Assembly: GCA_014239505.1 (NCBI GenBank)
Contig: JAAZYT010000161.1
Span: 1-10,152 of the forward strand
Reading direction: 5' to 3'
Length of the DNA stretch: 10,152 nt
Source of the DNA: Fidelibacterota bacterium
GTDB taxonomy: Bacteria > Fidelibacterota > Marinisomatia > Marinisomatales > TCS55
Both the position numbers and the translations under genes were made by a program. The notes beneath the pieces are model-generated. The model saw only the letters and a program-made list of their open reading frames with translations. It was not told the DNA's origin and did no database searches. Positions 7,284 through 10,152 of the stretch are shown in pieces (the stretch's first letter is position 1; every line of letters begins with the position of its first letter).

Positions 7284-8443
7284 TAATATTTAGCAGTGCT
7301 TTTCATATGTGCTTTTAGTTGACTCATTGAATCTCCACCAAATTTCTCTAGTATTGCATCTGCAATAACAAAACACAGCATACTTTCAGCAATTATGGAT
7401 GCAGCGGGGACAGCACAAGAATCAGTTCGTTCTTTATGCGCTTCTTTACTTTCAATTGAACTTATATCAACAGATCTAAGTGGCTTAATTAATGTTGGAA
7501 TAGGTTTCATTGCTAAACGTATTAGAAGTGGTTGAGCATTGCTCATCCCACCTTCAATACCCCCAGCATTATTTGTATATCGAGTAAACTTTTTTCCATC
7601 ATGCCCAATTTCATCATGTATTTCACTTCCAAACTTTTCTGTTTCACTAAAACCTTCACCTATTTCAATTCCTTTAAAAGCATTTACGCTCATCATCATT
7701 GCTGTAATCCTCGCTTGCAGTTTACGGTCCCATTGTGTGTAACTGCCTAGACCATAAGGTAATCCACTAGCGATAACTTCAAATATACCTCCAACTGAGT
7801 CACCCGCTTTCTTTGCAATATCAATAGTTTCAATCATTTTAGTTTCTGATTTTTTACCTAGACATCTTACGGGTGATAAATCAACAGTCTGGCTCAATTC
7901 ATTTGGACTAAGATCTATTGGAAAACTACTTTCATCTTTGATATTATGAATCTGTACAACACGACTCCCAATTTGAATATCAATATCTTCTAAAAGTTTT
8001 CTACATAATGACCCAAGAGCTACTCTCATAGTAGTCTCTCTAGCACTTGATCGTTCAAGTACATTTCTAATATCATCAAAGCCATATTTTTGAATTCCAG
8101 CTAGATCTGCATGCCCAGGGCGAGGAAGCGTAACTTTACGAATTTCTTCTTCTATAGGTGCAACTGACATCTTTTTTGTCCAGTTTTCCCAATCTTTGTT
8201 TTTAACAATAAGGCCGACTGGGGAACCGAGTGTCTTGCCATGTCTTACCCCACAATATATATCAGCATGGTCTTTTTCAATTTTCATTCTACCACCTCGT
8301 CCATGCCCCATTTGTCTTCGCAATAAATGTGAATCAATATAATTTTCAGACACGTCTAAACCTGCTGGTAGACCATCTAATATCCCTAGGAGTCCTTGTC
8401 CATGTGATTCGCCTGCAGTTAGAAATTTGAGTTGTTTTAACAT
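7283..8443 (-). CDS. aroC: Chorismate synthase
   Basis: AroC converts EPSP to chorismate using reduced FMN, the last shared step to aromatic amino acids, folates and quinones. At 386 residues it is longer than the E. coli enzyme (361) and in the range of the longer bacterial forms. The family signatures are GESHG (11-15, His14), QMGHGRGGRMKIEKD (44-58), LPRPGHADLAG (106-116, His111), RSSARETTMR (131-140), AGGIEGGMSNAQPL (293-306) and the C-terminal DSCAVPAASIIAE (341-353). The two conserved histidines that act in catalysis in E. coli (His10, His106) correspond to His14 and His111. The ATG overlaps the aroE end by 7 bases. An AAAAAAGG lies upstream, but 16 bases from the start, too far for a normal ribosome-binding site. 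The gene is intact. Confidence 0.98.
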   Translation of the reverse strand: MLKQLKFLTAGESHGQGLLGILDGLPAGLDVSENYIDSHLLRRQMGHGRGGRMKIEKDHADIYCGVRHGKTLGSPVGLIVKNKDWENWTKKMSVAPIEEEIRKVTLPRPGHADLAGIQKYGFDDIRNVLERSSARETTMRVALGSLCRKLLEDIDIQIGSRVVQIHNIKDESSFPIDLSPNELSQTVDLSPVRCLGKKSETKMIETIDIAKKAGDSVGGIFEVIASGLPYGLGSYTQWDRKLQARITAMMMSVNAFKGIEIGEGFSETEKFGSEIHDEIGHDGKKFTRYTNNAGGIEGGMSNAQPLLIRLAMKPIPTLIKPLRSVDISSIESKEAHKERTDSCAVPAASIIAESMLCFVIADAILEKFGGDSMSQLKAHMKSTAKY

Positions 8444-9222
8444 AATTCTGATTTTAATACCTTTTTTACTTTTTCTAATTCAATTTTTTCTGAAATTTTT
8501 TCACCCATCCATAGTTCAATTGAAGCTATTCCTTGCCAAATAAACATATCTAAACCACTTATTGTCTTAGCTCCAATTTCTTTTCCATATTTTAACCATT
8601 TTGTTTCAAGTGGATTATAAACTGTTTCAATTAGAGTCGATTGATTATTTATTTCTATGTCAGGCATGGAATTTATTTTAGGCCACATTCCAAGAGGAGT
8701 ACAATTAATTATTATATTAGGATTTTCATTTAAATTATTGGTTGGGTGAAGAGAATCAATCCATTCTAATAGTTTTTGTTTTGATTTAATTGTTCTATTT
8801 TTTATTGAAATAGACTTAATTCCTTTTCTTATCAATCCATATGCAATTGCTCTTGCGACTCCACCGGCACCGATGATGACACAGCTTTTATTATTTATAG
8901 ATAAATCATTATTGCTAATTGTTTTAAGAAAACCAATCCAATCTGTATTATACCCTTTACTTTTATAAACACAATTAACTGCGCCAATTGTTTTTGCAGA
9001 AGGATCAAGAGATTTTAAAAAAGGTATTATAGTTTTCTTATGAGGAATAGTAACATTAAAACCATTTAATTTATTTGTATTAACAAAGTGATCTAATTGA
9101 TCTCTAGTAACCTTTTTTTTATCATAAGAGGCACTTATATTTAGTTGATTGTAAATCTCCTGATGTAGAATAGGACTTAAACTATGTTCAATTGGGTAAC
9201 CGATAACTCCAAATTGCTTCAT
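8437..9222 (-). CDS. aroE: Shikimate dehydrogenase (NADP+)
   Basis: AroE reduces 3-dehydroshikimate to shikimate with NADPH. The length (261 residues) is normal, slightly short. The substrate domain has GYPIEHSLSP (8-17, with the two Ser that hold the shikimate carboxylate), FNVTIPHK (55-62, catalytic Lys62), AVNC (81-84) and NTDWIGF (92-98, Asp94 paired with the Lys). The Rossmann domain has GAGGVARA (118-125), the NADP-type NRT (142-144), NCTPLGM (173-179) and VYNPLETKWL (201-210). The C-terminus returns to the substrate site with GLDMFIWQG (223-231, Gln230). The residue before VYNP is Glu-Thr, where Asp is more common; this looks tolerable. The ATG sits in an ATGA overlap with aroA, and the stop lies inside the start of aroC. 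AroE rather than the YdiB or quinate type is favoured by the operon. Confidence 0.96.
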   Translation of the reverse strand: MKQFGVIGYPIEHSLSPILHQEIYNQLNISASYDKKKVTRDQLDHFVNTNKLNGFNVTIPHKKTIIPFLKSLDPSAKTIGAVNCVYKSKGYNTDWIGFLKTISNNDLSINNKSCVIIGAGGVARAIAYGLIRKGIKSISIKNRTIKSKQKLLEWIDSLHPTNNLNENPNIIINCTPLGMWPKINSMPDIEINNQSTLIETVYNPLETKWLKYGKEIGAKTISGLDMFIWQGIASIELWMGEKISEKIELEKVKKVLKSELC

Positions 9223-10152
9223 TTCTTAAGTCTTTCTAATTCTTGGTAAAATTTTGGAAATGAAATTGAAACACAGTCCGGGTTATCTAGCTCTATCTCT
9301 TCTTTAGAAATCAGTCCAGCAATAGCAAAGGTCATAGCGATACGATGATCACCATATGTTTTAATCTTCGTGGCTTTTAAAGGAGTTGGGCCTTTAATAA
9401 TAAACCCATCATCAAGCTCTTTAATATTAGCGCCCATATTGATTAGGTTTTTGCAAATAGCTTTTATTCTATCACATTCTTTAAACCTTAACTCTTCCGC
9501 ATCTCGAACTTTAGTTGTACCATTTGCTTGCGTAGCTAATAACGCAATTAAAGGTAATTCATCTATTAATCCTGGCACATCAGTTTTGGAAATATTAACA
9601 CTTTTTAAATTACTTGAAACTATCGTTAGACTTCCAATTTGTTCTCCAAAAGTAATTTTCTCATTCAAATAAGATAATTTTGCACCCATTTTTTCAATTA
9701 TTTTATAAAAACCAATTCGAGTAGGATTTAATAAAATATTTTTAATGGAAATTGATGAGTTAGGTAAAAGTATTGCAGCAGTAGAAAAGAATGAAGAAGT
9801 AGAAGGATCTCCTGGAACATTAAAATTAATTAATGATGATAAGGAAGATTTTGAAATCGTATTTGTTAAGTTATTTGTTGAAAGTGTTGCTCCTAATTTT
9901 TTGAGCATTATTTCTGTATGGTTTCTTGACAAAATGCTTTCTGTAGTTGAAGTTTCTCCATTTGCTTCAATTCCAGCTAACAGAATTGCAGATTTTATTT
10001 GCGCACTAGGAATTAATGAATTATGTGAGATACCATTTAAATCACTTTTAAAAATTGATATGGGTAGCTTTCCATCATTGCTATTTGATTTTAATCCCAT
10101 TTTAGTCAATGGATCTAAAATTCTATCCATAGGCCTAGATGAAAGTGATTGA
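9219..10152 (-). CDS. aroA: 3-phosphoshikimate 1-carboxyvinyltransferase (EPSP synthase), cut by right edge
   Basis: EPSP synthase joins PEP to shikimate 3-phosphate and is the target of glyphosate. The reading frame stays open to the edge. The residues before the Met at 10130 read QSLSSRP, which belong to the conserved 'SL..RPM' motif, so that Met is internal. About 310 residues are visible, with roughly 110-120 N-terminal ones missing. Counting from that Met: SAQIKSAILLAG (42-53), SRNHTEIML (68-76), VPGDPSTSSFF (105-115), LNPTRIG (134-140), IDELPL with the catalytic-type Asp190, ELRFKECDRI (213-222, Glu218), YGDHRIAM (259-266) and the terminal SISFPKFYQEL (288-298). The SAQ.KSA and VPGDPS forms look like class II enzymes rather than E. 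coli class I. The stop TGA overlaps the aroE ATG by four bases. The promoter of the whole run lies outside the window. Confidence 0.97.
   Translation of the reverse strand, partial: QSLSSRPMDRILDPLTKMGLKSNSNDGKLPISIFKSDLNGISHNSLIPSAQIKSAILLAGIEANGETSTTESILSRNHTEIMLKKLGATLSTNNLTNTISKSSLSSLINFNVPGDPSTSSFFSTAAILLPNSSISIKNILLNPTRIGFYKIIEKMGAKLSYLNEKITFGEQIGSLTIVSSNLKSVNISKTDVPGLIDELPLIALLATQANGTTKVRDAEELRFKECDRIKAICKNLINMGANIKELDDGFIIKGPTPLKATKIKTYGDHRIAMTFAIAGLISKEEIELDNPDCVSISFPKFYQELERLKK

Noticed and set aside
7532..7750. Short plus-strand frames within aroC
   Set aside because: Shadows of a highly conserved gene; two frames overlap each other and neither resembles a protein family.
9745..10152. 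Plus-strand open frame of 135 codons open to the right edge
   Set aside because: It lies wholly antisense to aroA, whose motifs are unmistakable; the acidic protein has no recognisable domain.

Overview
The window is AT-rich and packed with genes. It carries ten coding regions with no gap longer than 4 bases, and the two at the edges run off the window. I saw no tRNA, rRNA, CRISPR, insertion sequence or phage gene. The content (signal peptide-bearing LolA-like protein, envelope ABC transporter, biosynthetic genes) fits the chromosome of a free-living Gram-negative prototroph with a compact genome. The low G+C, very short spacers and scarcity of Shine-Dalgarno motifs would suit an FCB-group or marine streamlined lineage such as Marinimicrobia. 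That placement is a guess from style, not from a marker gene.

Left half, plus strand (1-5283): the C-terminal part of an ABC transporter ATPase, an ABC-2 type permease, a secreted LolA-like protein, then the full carbamoyl-phosphate synthase large subunit (carB). Junctions are a 1-base overlap, a 4-base ATGA overlap and a 4-base gap, so these four genes look like one transcription unit. The first three probably form an envelope export or lipid/lipoprotein handling set. carB supplies carbamoyl phosphate for arginine and pyrimidine synthesis, and its partner carA is not in view.

Right half, minus strand (10152-5288): aroA (5'-truncated by the window edge), aroE, aroC, aroK, aroB and aroQ, transcribed in that order. 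Every junction overlaps, by 4, 7, 1, 1 and 4 bases. Together these encode all six steps from DAHP to chorismate; only DAHP synthase is missing and may lie beyond the right edge. The last gene, aroQ, starts at TTG inside a TTGA overlap and has the only well-placed AGG-containing ribosome-binding motif in the window.

The two units converge. The carB stop and the aroQ stop are 4 bases apart, with no convincing terminator between them. I found no clearly undescribed system. The points most worth a second look are the complete all-overlapping shikimate operon, the ABC-2/LolA-like cassette joined to carB, and the tail-to-tail junction.
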